Assembly: GCA_029962745.1 (NCBI GenBank)
Contig: CM057153.1
Coordinates: 7,231,186 to 7,295,185 of the forward strand
Reading direction: 5' to 3'
DNA: 64,000 nt
From: Echinometra lucunter
Taxonomy: Eukaryota; Echinodermata; Echinoidea; Camarodonta; Echinometridae
Shown here: positions 21,530-33,261 of the stretch, in pieces
Layout of the letters: every line of letters starts with the position of its first letter
Numbering within the stretch: position 1 is the first letter of the stretch
Notes under the pieces: generated by a model
Database searches by the model: none
Seen by the model: only the letters and a program-made list of their open reading frames with translations
Told to the model about the DNA's origin: nothing
Translations under genes and position numbers: made by a program

Positions 21530-24500
21530 TAGCAAATGAAAAAAACAAATAAACAGTGAATTCCTTTGTTACAACCATTCAAAAGATAGTGGGTTTGTCC
21601 ATTGTCATAATTGTGCTTTGAGTCCTTCATCTGTCCTAACTTGGAAGGGAGGGACTCATGACGTCCGTTTAAAAATCATATTTCTTCGTGACTTTTGTAC
21701 CGAATTGAACGGGGTCTTCACTTTATAAATAGCTATAGTTTCATAATCTACAACGATTGTTCATATTGAAAAATGACTTTTTGAAAAATTATAATCGATA
21801 CTTAGACCAGTTGTGATTTTTTTTTAGGGGGGGGGGGCATACAAGATACTGTATACTGATAAGAGATTTTAAACGACCAGGGTCCAATATTTTGGGCGTT
21901 CCTCACAGCATTCCTTTATATTCCCCCTTCTAGGATAGTGGACTTAAACGTTCAGTCCCCCCCCCCCCCCCCGAAACTTAAGATACGGTCATAATAGATC
22001 TCTTTTAAATGGACTTTGGCTTGTTGGGCCAAAGTTGTGGAGAAAGAGATCGTTCTCCCTAAATTTTTTTACAAATTATTATTCGATTTTTGTTTGTTCG
22101 TTTGTTTGTTTGTTTTTTTTTCCAGGCGTGTCCTTTCTTTTAGATGGCTCTTGTTTAAGTGAGACACGTCTGTGACGTCACAATTTTAAAAGAATTGATT
22201 TTGTTTCCAGTAGAAAGCAAACTAGAGAGACAACTCACTCAAGACCAACACCCACTTTTTCTTCATAGGAGGTCATGATCTAATTTTCCTTTTCGTCATT
22301 AAATCTTTATACGTACGGTTGTAATCAATTTCCGCAGAGCAACAGTTTATTGGTTGCATATGTCTGTATGTAAGCCGAACGGGGCGGGGGGGTTGTGCCG
22401 TTGAGCCACCGTGACGTGGTGGATCGGGGGAAGGGAACGAAGAAAAAGCATCCCGCGAAACCGAATCTGGTCATTTCTGGTGTATCTTGCACACAGTAAA
22501 CATTTTTTAAAAGGTGTCCTAAATCAGGACAAGCATTCTTCCTGAGAAAAAATGCTCCTTCCAAAATTAACAATGCTCCTTCAAAAACGGAGTCAGCGAT
22601 CCATCCCATGCATGCATGCCCCCTTTTGAATATAATTTTCATCATCCTCCCTAGAGCAGGCTAGGACACAAAATTTGATACTTTCAGTCGCCCTTGACAA
22701 CAGGAATACGTCACGGCCCATGATCGTTCTTCGCAGTCGAACCCCGGAGTTAAGGGCATCACAAGAAAACCTGAAAAGAATATCTGGGGGAACAAAATCT
22801 TGTGGGGCAGGTCACTCAGCTGTTCAAGGATGATTTTCACGTATCCATTTTCAGCTGTTCGTATGTTAGAAGTGTTTTTGTAGAGAATTAAGGCACTTTC
22901 CTTTGCCATGTGGCATTCTGGCACGTGTCCGTATTTTCACGTCAGTCCTCTCCAGACACATGTCTTCAAGCTAGAGGCACTATACTTTCTTGATTATCAC
23001 CTGTTTTTTCAAAAGAATTCTTCATCTTTCCATCAGAGCACGCATCCCCAACGCACACCCGCATACGCATATCGACTCTAATTTGGTGTAATTTTCCCTA
23101 CATGATTCTGTATAAACATATAATGCGAGGTAAATCACCTTCTGTGTTCTTACCAATTAGCGTCATCGCCACCGGGTTTCGAATCCGGGATCGTCAGTTT
23201 CAAGGCCATTGCTATAACCACAGATCAACGATATCACAGATCAACGATCAACGATATCTAGCTTTGCTAAACCTGTCAGTTCGGAAACTTTGGTGCGTTG
23301 AAATGTCTAGTGGATTGTTATAATTTCTAGTTGTTATTAGAATGCCTGATTGTTCCAAATCACATTTAATTAATGGTTGATTTATAGAGGTTATGTGCAT
23401 TTCATTTTACTATATTTATGGCTATCAAAATGATCAAAGCTAACTAACATACATTCTGCAGTATATACAGTCGTTTATACTAAAGACAAAAAACAAAAAA
23501 CAAACAAACACAAACCCCAAAACAAAGCCGAAACCATAAAACAATGAGTTAACGTTAAATCTGTTCTACGAGTATTATGATTAATTTCCCATAACCTAAT
23601 ACAGTGTTATGCTTCATAAAACTTTCATGACATTATTGACATCCTCCGTACATGCTTTACCATGCAAGCAGCGCCGTTTTGAAAATGACAAGCAAAAAAT
23701 CCAGTCGTGCAAATTAAAACCGTTGAGGCGTTACTGTGCATGTATATCATGTATATAGGACAAGGCGGAAACATGCATTTCAAAATTCAATGGGAGTATC
23801 TTTTTCATGTGTTCCGATGGTAAGGATAATTTCCTCTTCATGGGGTAAAGATAGGGCATGATTTGTACTAAAATGGTACTTGAAATCATTATGAATACCA
23901 ATTTCCCCCTGTTCAGGTACTGCCACTTTTAAGGAATAAAGTATGAATGAAGGTCACTTTGTAATATTTTCATTAAAAATTAAAGAAAGGGACATCTGCC
24001 ATTGTCATGAAAGAGAAAAATAATAGTGTAAATGGCGCATAAGGCAGAAAATATCAAGATTATAACAATTTTCGATCTCAGGAGGGGCCAATTCTCTTGA
24101 CAAGAAGGACACTTTGTAATCTTTTCTTTTTGAAAAATCTGGGGACAGAGCGCCACGTCAACACTGGAGATTACAGCATTGACTCATGTCATATTAAAAT
24201 TCTGTTTGCATTATATACTTCACGGGAATCTCGTATTGTGTGAAACCGTCATTCCACTTTACGTCATTTTCCCATTATGAACGTTTTTCATCTGGCACAA
24301 ATTTGATTTTACATGCCACTTTCATGCGGTATTGCTCGTTAAGCTTCTATGAATTAATGTCAGCAATGTATTATTGAAAAACATAAAACATGTACCTCTA
24401 ATCTGTGAGAAATGGATAATAAATGTCAAAAACACACGTGGGATCAACATTAACCCTTTCTTTGAGATTTTCGGTTTTTAAATATTTTTTATGAGACGCA

Positions 24501-25463
24501 ATGTACAAAAAACCCACTTCCATATTAATAGCTGCAGAATATTGTGTAGCTGGCACTGACTCATGCGGACAAGTGCCCTCTTTGTTCTAGTCAAGAACAG
24601 CATTGACCATTAGTTTTTGTGTAACTTGATTAAATAATTAATTTATTTATTCATTCATATACATATTTATTTAAATATTTATTTTGTTTATCTATTTATT
24701 TATTTATTTATTTATTTATTTGTTTATTTATTTATTTATTTATTGGGGGGCGTTCATCCTCAAGGCATCAAGATTTGTCCTCACCATTGGATGGAGGGGA
24801 GGGGGGGGGGGGGGGGCTGGGGACATGATCTAACCAAAGGACCCAAAATTATAATGGAAAGAGATAATGACCAAATTGATAAATTGTGAATGATGAAATC
24901 TTGTCGTAAGTGTTTTCCTGGCAAGTTCCTTATACGAAGTGATCAAGATGTGATTTACAAGCGAGTATTGCAAAGGCAAATTTCTTTTATGCATAATCAT
25001 AACAAAATTTGGCAATTTCACTGAATATTGAATTTTATAGTTCATACGCATTTTCACGTTTTATATACCTACGCATACCCCCCCCCCTCTCTCTCTCTCT
25101 CATTTTTTTTGGTCATTCATTGGGAGTGCACCCTATAAGTCAAACCCCCAATGGAAAACTGACTACTGTATTATCAGTAGTACTTGAAGTACTTGATAAA
25201 GCAAAAGAAAATCAGTTGAAGAAATGGAGGCACAGAGGGCACGTGCATTGCATTGTAAATAGACAGCTAATAGATACGGTGTTAGAAATAGAGGGCGAAG
25301 GGGAACTTTAAAGGGAGGAATCGGGGCTCTTTAATAAAACCACCATAGTCATTCTTTTTGCCATTTTAAAGAGAAGAGTAAACACATCTAAATTGATTTG
25401 TTGTGCCCAGATGGGTGTTTCACAAAGACTAAGATTGACTAAAATCGCAGTTAACTATGGCTC
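21530..25463. other. Long gene-free stretch
   Basis: Contains a C run (21957-21972), a T-rich GTTT repeat (22090-22115), a SINE-like segment (23160-23225), a (TTTA)n run (about 24675-24745) and a G run (24801-24816). All open frames are short and without domain features. No splice-supported exon was found. Confidence 0.5.
23160..23225 (-). mobile_element. tRNA-derived SINE head (fragment)
   Basis: On the minus strand an A-box-like TGGTTATAGCAATGG (about 23206-23220) is followed by a B-box GGATTCGAAACCC (23174-23186) at tRNA-like spacing. Flanking stems do not form a full cloverleaf. A decayed tRNA gene is the alternative. Confidence 0.45.
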
Positions 25464-25660
25464 GCCATTCATGCCACTATTATCTTTCACCATGAATCTC
25501 TCAAAGGATGTGCAAATCATGGTCACAAATCCGCAGAATTGACAAATTTTTATAGTTCATTGATGAAGAAAACCAAAAATGTAAATTATTCAAATATGTG
25601 ACAATGATTTGCACATCCTTTAAGAAAGTGATGGTGAAAGCAAACAGTGGCATGAATGGC
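25464..25660. mobile_element. Long-TIR MITE
   Basis: The left arm begins GCCATTCATGCCACT; the right arm read in reverse complement begins GCCATTCATGCCACT. Both contain CTTTCACCAT and AAAGGATGTGCAAATCAT followed by GTCACA. Arms are about 85 bp and the centre is short, so the single strand would form a hairpin. It lies just left of the 25693 MITE. Confidence 0.75.
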
Positions 25661-25692
25661 CTGCCATTCTTCAGCTGGTTTTCAGACGTATC

Positions 25693-25963
25693 CAGGGGCG
25701 ACGCCACAGTGGGAGCAGGGAGGGGGCGAATGCCCCCCTGTGATTTTTCAAGTGATTAAAAAAAGAAAAAAAAAGAGGAGGAAAAAAATAAAAAAAAGAG
25801 GAGAAAAAGAAGAAAAAGAGGGGGAAGAAGAAAGAAGAGGGTGGGAAAAGAGACGCCTGGGGCTTGCAACCATGTAATACCCCTATTTGTTCATTCGAAA
25901 CGTTAATAAATTCACCTTTGCATCATCTTGACCCCCTATCAAAATACCCTGGCGCTGCCCCTG
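25693..25963. mobile_element. hAT-like MITE, copy 2
   Basis: Ends CAGGGGCGACGCC and GGCGCTGCCCCTG, with a perfect 8-bp target duplication GACGTATC (25685-25692, 25964-25971). The interior matches copy 1 at 192-433: TGATTTTTCAAGTGATTAAA, a purine-rich middle, then TATTTGTTCATT. The perfect duplication fixes the boundaries and suggests a younger insertion than copy 1. Confidence 0.87.
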
Positions 25964-26116
25964 GACGTATCTAGACGTTGGCAGACGGCGCTAGTTCCTG
26001 ACAATTTTTGAATTTGCCTCCGTCTGACACAGTCTAACATAAAGACGGAGGCAGACGGAATCGTCAGACGATAGTATGGGACAGGGCCTTTACTCACTCC
26101 GGGTCTGACTCTTTGA

Positions 26117-26155
26117 TCAATGATGATGATGATGATAATAATAATAATGATAATA

Positions 26156-26247
<92 letters not shown>

Positions 26248-26300
26248 TAATTGTGAAAACTTGTAGAGCGCACACGCCGCCCAAGGACGCTCATGGTGTT
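26117..26300 (+). repeat. (AAT)n tract with SINE/LINE-like flank
   Basis: Long (AAT)n run with GAT interruptions (26117-26248), followed by CTTGTAGAGCGCACACGCCG. The flank resembles a dispersed element end joined to a trinucleotide tail; the family is not assigned. Confidence 0.6.
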
Positions 26301-26471
26301 AGCCCAACAACACTTCTCTTTAAATGGAGGTATACTACAAATTAATTTTATATTCCATATAAAATTTTAAAAAACAATAACTTAAATCAAATTCAAAACA
26401 TTTGCACCACCCATTTGCACTTTCTTTCCTTTTTAATAACCTCGTCTACAGACTTGACCCGCTAAATCAGG

Positions 26472-26520
26472 AACTGGCTCAACGGGCTCAACGGGCTCAA
26501 CGGGCTCAACGGGCTCAACC
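26472..26520. repeat. 9-bp tandem repeat
   Basis: About five perfect copies of GGGCTCAAC. Too short to interpret further. Confidence 0.9.
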
Positions 26521-26918
26521 ATGGGTCCCCGAAAACTAGGGCAGTACTTTACGGACTTATTACGTAACAATAAACAATCGCAGAGTAGCTCACGATAACA
26601 GAAAACGTGAGTTTATGTCATATTCGATTATTATTCAGGAATTTAACGAAGAGCGTGAATCTGTTGATATGGCTTTATCACACAAAATCATTCTTAAATG
26701 ATTAACATAACTGAATATTTTTAAAAAATTCTGAATTCATGGTTATTAGTATAATCTGTTCTTTCCAAAAGAGACATACAATTAAAAGCGTGCGTAACGT
26801 TCACAAGAGTTACCTATATAACCCCCTGCCAAAGAATGTATTCGTCCGAGGCACGTGTATCTGACAAATGTGTTGATGAGTTTCACTCTGTGTACAAGTC
26901 CGATGGTACGGGAAACCG

Positions 26919-26927
26919 TATATAAAT
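26919..26927 (+). promoter_or_regulatory. Candidate TATA box
   Basis: TATATAAAT lies 16 kb upstream of the receptor's first visible coding exon, in a stretch with more CpG than its surroundings. A transcript starting about 30 bp downstream could use the strong donor at 27646. This is a motif match only; no 5' UTR exon is proven. Confidence 0.25.
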
Positions 26928-27645
26928 TACCTAAGCGACCTAATTCTAGGTTGAACTCACGTTCGTGTACAGACGATGCTTAATATAACAGAACCATCTA
27001 TTGGAAGAGTAAAACACCAGAAAATGATAATTCTGCGCTATTTCTTCTGCTTTCCATTTGGCGTATTTTCAAGATAACTGCCCTCTTTGCCAGATATCGG
27101 GCAAGAAGCATCCTGCTCTCGTCGATCGGCTCTATAAGAGGAAAATCATCGAGAAAACTTTTTGAGACTCTCTCTTACTCGGGAAGAACATAGACGTGTC
27201 TTCGCTCAACGACTACTGTGACGGCCTCAAAACTCGGTCACCGCCTTCAAGTTCAACTCGATGCTTCAAGACCCCCCGTCCCCGATATAGTCCTAGGGCC
27301 AGGCCAGGGAAGTGGAGACTAGACTAACTTTTGTTAGACTCTAGAGTGGACATGTATTTTGAGCTTTATTCCTTTGTCATCTACATTGAACAATTTTGGA
27401 GGATTGTTTGGTAGATCTGCTGCAGTTAACATCTCTGAAGTTTCCACTTTTCGTCTGAGTGTTACTCTGTTTCTAGAGTCTCTGGATCAGTGGATTGCCT
27501 GGCATTTGAACAAAGCTTCTAATGAGGAACACTCCACACATAAACAGCTCTAACATTCCGCTTTGACCTTTGTTCATCTTGGACCTGGTTGATGTTCGAG
27601 TGAGAAATTGGAAATCGACGGTATTAAAATTAGACGTAAATCTAG
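26928..27645 (+). other. Candidate 5' untranslated exon region
   Basis: A non-coding first exon would fit: it would begin downstream of the TATA-like box and end at AATCTAG before the donor GTGAGT at 27646. In-frame stops interrupt all plus frames, so it would be untranslated. It would serve the NR1D/E-like gene if spliced to the acceptor at 42841. Inference only. Confidence 0.25.
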
Positions 27646-30600
27646 GTGAGTTACCAGTCATTCCAGTGTTAATGATCTCAAACATTTAGCCACAACTGTT
27701 ATCTAAATTACCGTACTCTGCCAAATAACAATTTTGTCTTTGTGCAAGTTAGATCTAGGTCTAGAGTCTAGTTACTGTAGTACTGTACCGTAGATCTAGA
27801 TCTAATTTAGGCTACTACCGTAGCGTAGGTTCTACTTAAAGTAAGGGATTTGTTTTTATTAATTTTAGGATTTTTCCCAAAGATTTTCAGAGGTTCTTTT
27901 TCTAAACTTTTTAATATTCTGTTTTTTCCCCATGGCTGATTTAGTCTTTAGTCTCCGACTCCGACTCGTCCGAGGTTCTTCTTTTTAAATTAAACATTGA
28001 ATGTGACTCCTTTCACTAAATTATATAGGCCTAGAACTCTGCATTTGCTATTTGAGTTTTTATTATTATTATTATTGTATTAATTATGTGAGAGTTAAAT
28101 AGTTAAATAAAGGAGTTAGGTATCATCATATTGACATTATGATTAAACAGAAATCTATCTAGGCCTAGGCCTAAACAGTTAAAAGTAGACAATACTTTTC
28201 TATGTCCGTAAATTGGGCAGTGACAGTGTCTTAGCCCCGAAGGCGAAGGCGAAACTTTCCCCTTTGAATTTGTAAATCTTATTTTGTCTGCTTATTAATT
28301 GCCCATAAATCTTTCAATCCATAACTTCTTCTATGGGATTTGTCAGGTATTTATGGCGCAGCATTTTTTTTCCATGTTCATCTTCGCGGAACCACCCACA
28401 AATTATGAGGTCTAACGTTAGAAACTGTGTGAGTATTCGGTCGATCCGCATGACTGCGACTGTCTAGTGCGACCCGTATATGTTAACTGGAGCACATGTC
28501 GCGTGTCTGGTCCACGTGAGAGATGTAGATGGAGGTCAATAGTAAAGGCCGTCATTCATGTTGTAGATGTTCGCCGGGTAGCGATCGGTGTTAAATTCGA
28601 ATATATTTTTTACACTTTTTTCTCAAATTTAGGGGTGCAAAATGTCTATTTTAGAAATATCCGATCAGCTGTATATTATTCTTATGTAGAGATGTGTCAG
28701 ATACGTTTTGTATGGATTTCTGGAAGCGAAACAAGCTATTTTGGGAGTTTGATTATATCAACTTATGCGTATCAACGCCGTGTTCGCCTGCCTTTTATGA
28801 TCGATCGCGTTCATATCCGATTACGTAATACATTGTAGGTAAACTTGTGTTTTTGTGGGGAGACCGCTACATGATTACATATTCAGTGGGGCGGTTTTTA
28901 TGAAGGAAGGTGACAAATCTGAATAGAAATGTCATGACGAATACTACTATTTATCCCTAAAATCCATTTTCATTGAGGTATGTCAGTACAGAATCAGACT
29001 ATAAATATTTAACAGTTAGATCTAAATGATCAGGACAGGGGACCCCAGAGACAGATCTGTTTTTCATGGTCAAGTTTTAAAAAAAAATCCAAGGGGCCTA
29101 CATGTATATTGTGGACTGCATGCACAGCTACCATTAATGTTTGCCTTAACTCTTCCATGACATCTTTGGTGTTTCATTCATTTATTATTTTTTTAAATGT
29201 AAGTAATGAAATACCAAAGATCCATTTAAACAACTGGGTGAAGGCATACAAAATCCTACTTTTTCAAGCCACCTTTGGGGGGGGGGGGGAAGTGGGGGGG
29301 GGGGGGGGGAGTATGATTAACAAGAACTAATAACATGCTGAAGTATGATAATAATTTATATAGCAAAGCTCTACTTTATCAAAAACTGTACTCTGCTGTG
29401 CTGAAATCTCCATTGTTTTGTTTGATATGTAGTTGGTAGTACACATAGCATTTGCATTTGAAATTATATTCATAATTCTGTAAATTCAGGCACAAGAGCA
29501 TTTAATAGCCTTACTAAGAAGAACTGTCATATCAAAATAGCAGTAGGTCATACATGCATGAAACAGAAGTTGGGTTCTTCTCTACATGTGTATGTATCAT
29601 GTCCATGTGCCAGGTTTACAATTAAGAGAAAAAATTAGAAAGTTAGAAGAAAAAAAAAAATCAGTACCATACTTGATTTATATAATTGATATTAAAAATT
29701 CAAATTAGATCCAGAGATCACCTTTTTTTTTTAATAAAAAAGATCATATGAATATCAAATTTTTAGTTGGATATTTCCTCAAAGGAGGAAGAACATACGT
29801 GAGATTGTGCACTACATCACCGAGTCAGACATGATGGATCTGTGAGAGCACTGTCATACATGCATTAGCTGGAAATTCAGACAGCCACACACATACAGAC
29901 TTTGGTTTACTGTTTCGGTCATTGTGCTATGTGTACATACATGTATGGGTGTGCTTGATGCATTGTAGCATCAGGAATTGTGGCAGGTGCCTGGTAGAAT
30001 GCAACATGAATTTTGACAACCAGGGAGGTACATTTTCAAACTGAGATAAATTTGTGTATGAACTGAACTACTTTCTTTCCATTTACATGTAGGCTAGGAT
30101 GTGGGTAAAATGGAGCGTAGTACATGCTTTGTTTTGTATTATGCCCAAAAAGATAAGATCTACCATGGTTACGAAAAAATCTTAGACAAAGAAAATATTT
30201 TTACACAAACCAGTGAACATGCCTTTTTTAGGCTTTGAAATCATCCCTCACAAAAGGGTAAGGCAGTTATCGGCACTGACATATATTTCGGGGAATAAAG
30301 CATTGAATTGGATTCACTAAAAAAGAAAAAATGGAAAGAAGTGATTGTTTGCATGTCTTTTTTTGGATGGCAGCCAGCCCACTGCCTTATAGTGTAAACA
30401 TTGTGGTCCATGCAAGAGCAGTCAGACATTACACTATAGTTATCCCTTTGTTTGTATGTTCCAGGTTCAAGGGAAGTTCGTACATGCAATGCCTGCCCCA
30501 ATTTCAGTTCAAGTACAGGTAGTCTCCATATATAGACACTGTCAGATTTTTCTCATTTAGTCTCTTTTTTTTTTTTTCTTTTTTCTTTTGTACTGCATGT

Positions 30601-30860
30601 TGTATTAGTTTGTTTTCTGTGAAAACTGAGGGGAAAAAAAGTAGAACAATACATAAAACAGGTGTAGTTAATAATTATAGTAAAACAAAAGTGTATGCTC
30701 TTTGTACCTCTGGCCATTGAAGATAGAGCCGGATGCATGATGTTTTCAGGTTATCCTTCCATCAGTCCATCTCGCTTTGTCATTAACATGCTATCTCAAG
30801 AACCATTTGAGTAATGAATTTCAAACATATTGCTACATGCAGTATGTATCACTGTATGAA
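27646..30860. other. Probable intronic or intergenic stretch
   Basis: A run of TAGATCTAG-like words lies near 27745-27800. A 123-codon open frame stands at 28467-28838 ending at a potential donor (TAG|GTAAAC); it matches no family I know. G runs occur at 29277-29309. No other feature supported. Confidence 0.4.
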
Positions 30861-31311
30861 AATGATCTGATCAGATTTGTGGGTATGTAGGTCAAAGTTC
30901 AAAGGTGTCAGGTCAATATCTGGAATTTCAGGTGTCGGCCTCAATGCAATATCTCAACCGTTCGAAGTATGAACTTTAAACTTGGTACTAGTATGCATCA
31001 CTATGAAAAAACGATCTGATTAGATTTGGGGGGAAATAGGTCAAAGGTCACAGGCATCGACTTCAGAAATTTCAGGCACCGAGGTATGACTTTCACACTT
31101 GGTGTTTGTACATGTACGTTGTATGCATAACAATACTGTATGGCAAAAACAGAGTTATAGGTCAAAGGTCAAATGTCATAGCGGTTTAAATGCATTTAAC
31201 ATAAAAAGATTTGTTTCATCACTATATTGCAACTGTTAGTATGCATGACTGAGGGAGACATTGTGAAGAATTTCGGTGTGTTAAATGTATGTCAAAGGTC
31301 AAGGAGGTCAA
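30780..31311. repeat. Tandem array of about 130-bp units with DR1-like sites
   Basis: Three to four diverged head-to-tail units share words such as ATCTCAA, ACTTGGT, ATCTGATTAGATTTG and AGGTCAAAGGTCA. The latter is two nuclear receptor half-sites spaced by one base (DR1), seen exactly at 31038-31050 and 31159-31171 and nearly at 30889-30901 and 31289-31301. Spacing is 149, 121 and 130 bp. It lies in the probable upstream intron of the receptor gene. The unit may be a dispersed repeat family, so function is unproven. Confidence 0.65.
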
Positions 31312-31721
31312 TTAACTCATTCGTGACAAATTATTTAAAGCCTAATTTGATCAGCTTTTATTCTTCAAATTGGCAACACCAATATTTTTCTTTTATTGCT
31401 ACATTTTTCTTATAAAACATGTATCAGAAATAAATATAAATTGACAATGTATGATGAGAAGTCGTCAAGTTGCCAATTTGCAGGGGAAAATGGCAATTTT
31501 AACATTTTCATTGCATTGCCAATTTAAGTATTTTAATGCTTATTTTCCTTTTAAAAAATTTCAGCATCAAACAACAAATATTGATGCAACGAAAATGGGC
31601 ACAGTAAGTGTAGAATTTTGTGCTCTTTCTGCTCATGTATTTGGTATGATTTTTAAGGCTCTGCATCAAAAGTTATTAGACCAAACCACAAAATGTGGAC
31701 TCTCTGTCATGAATGGGTTAA
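31312..31721 (+). mobile_element. TTAA-bounded element, copy 1
   Basis: Starts TTAACTCATTCGTGACA and ends TGTCATGAATGGGTTAA, so the termini are inverted. TTAA at both ends suggests a piggyBac- or Kolobok-type target. Internal inverted words GGCAACACC, AATTTGCAGGGGAAAATGG and GCCAATTTAAG recur. The plus open frame at 31451-31765 runs out of the element and has no transposase motif. Sister copies: 31971-32388 (inverted) and 35270-35689. Confidence 0.78.
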
Positions 31722-31970
31722 CATGTAATAAAAAGGTTTTTATTCTGTTTATCACAGTAATTTGAAAACAGGTTGAGCCATGAAGTTAACTGCACATGGG
31801 CATATACATCAAGGGTGTAGCGCAACAAAAGGCTATCTACATTTTGTATTTGAATGAGATTTCAAAATTAAAATGATCCAGTAGAGACTAGGAACTCATT
31901 GGTAACAATGGTTTCTACAGCAAACTATGCTACAGCTGCGTATCACCCAAAATAGATAAGCCTATCTGCT

Positions 31971-32388
31971 TTAACCCATTCATGACAGAGGTCCACATTT
32001 TGTGGTTTGGCCTAATATCTTTTGATGCAAAGCCCTAAAAATCATACCAAATACATGAGCAGAAAGAGCAAAACATTATACACAAACTGTGCCCATTTTG
32101 GTTGCGTCAATATTTGTTGTTTGATGCTGAAATTTTTTTTTTAAGGTAAATAAGCATTAAAATCCTTAAATTGGCAATGTGATAGAAGGTTTAAAATCAC
32201 CGTTTTCCCCTGCAAATTGGCAACTCTTTGACTTTTCATCATAATTTCTGTCAATTTATATTCATTTCAGATACATGACGTTTTATAAGAAAAATGTAGC
32301 AATAAAATAAAAATGTTGGTGTTGCCAATTTGAAGAATAAAAGCTGATCAAATTAGGCTTTAAATAATTCCTGTCACGAATGGGTTAA
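31971..32388 (-). mobile_element. TTAA-bounded element, copy 2 (inverted)
   Basis: Reverse-complement relative of copies 1 and 3, from TTAACCCATTCATGACAG to CTGTCACGAATGGGTTAA. Only about 250 bp separates it from copy 1, so the pair can form a large foldback. Non-coding. Confidence 0.78.
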
Positions 32389-32984
32389 ACTGCAGTGTGT
32401 CAGTGCAACAAATCTTTATTTCAAGATTTATCAAAATTGCCAAAAATGCAGATACATTGTAGCCCTTTGTTGCACTAGACCCTCATCATGTAGGGGACAC
32501 AATTGCATTATATTATATTTATTTGAAGAAAAAAATCTCATTAGATGCATGTACATGCTTTAGACATGATTCTGTTTTTAGTTTTGTTTGCAATGCATTT
32601 CACAGAAGGAGAAATGATTTACATAGATGTACACGAAACTGAAAAGGGCAAAGACCTTTTTTTTTTGCTTGCTTGCAACAGTCACAGAATGCTTGAGTAG
32701 AAAAGCACTCCTTAAGGGCAGAAGACCTTTTGTTTTGCTTGTCATATGCACCCCTCACATTTCATCATACGTGTAGGCTTCTGTCCATGGGGTTATTAGG
32801 ATTATGTAGTCTTGTGCAATATGGAGAACGTGTATGCATACAACTTAGTATTTGAATACGGCTTTTACTAAACACTCGGGTTGCGTCACGCTGGAAAACA
32901 CTCGGGTCGCGGCTCGCAGGGTATGGTGTGCCAAGTGTTAACTAGGTTGCTCAGTCCAAAACTACGGTCAGTGTACAGTAAAAC
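32389..32984. other. Unassigned stretch
   Basis: T/G-rich plus strand. A short duplicated phrase (AAAGGGCAAAGACCTTTT near 32643 and AAGGGCAGAAGACCTTTT near 32714) lies about 70 bp apart. No gene recognised. Confidence 0.45.
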
Positions 32985-33261
32985 CAAATTGGCAACACTG
33001 ATGACATCATATGCGAGCAGCTCTCTAATCACTTTGTACATGAAATTTCACAATTTCTCAATTTTTTTCGAAGTTTCACATTTTCTCACCCCATAGTCAA
33101 AGTACATGTATGTTATGTAAAAAGCAATTCTTCTGAACATACAATTGACTGTGGGGGTTAGAAAATATGTAACTTCCAAGAAAATTGAGAAAATGTGATA
33201 TTCCATGTGTAAAGTGAATGGAGAGCTGCTCGCATATGATGTTATCAGTGTTGCCAATTTG
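32985..33261. repeat. Foldback (long imperfect inverted repeat)
   Basis: The left arm begins CAAATTGGCAACACTGATGA and continues with CATCATATGCGAGCAGCTCT. The right arm in reverse complement is the same with few differences (ATAACATCATATGCGAGC). Arms are about 130 bp and nearly meet near 33120. The GGCAACAC word is shared with the TTAA family next door. Probably a MITE; the target duplication is not clear. Confidence 0.75.

Noticed and set aside
31451..31765. 104-codon plus frame, paralleled at 35404-35637
   Set aside because: Lies mostly in the TTAA repeat family, whose words are inverted repeats; no transposase motif, and the frame runs past the element end.
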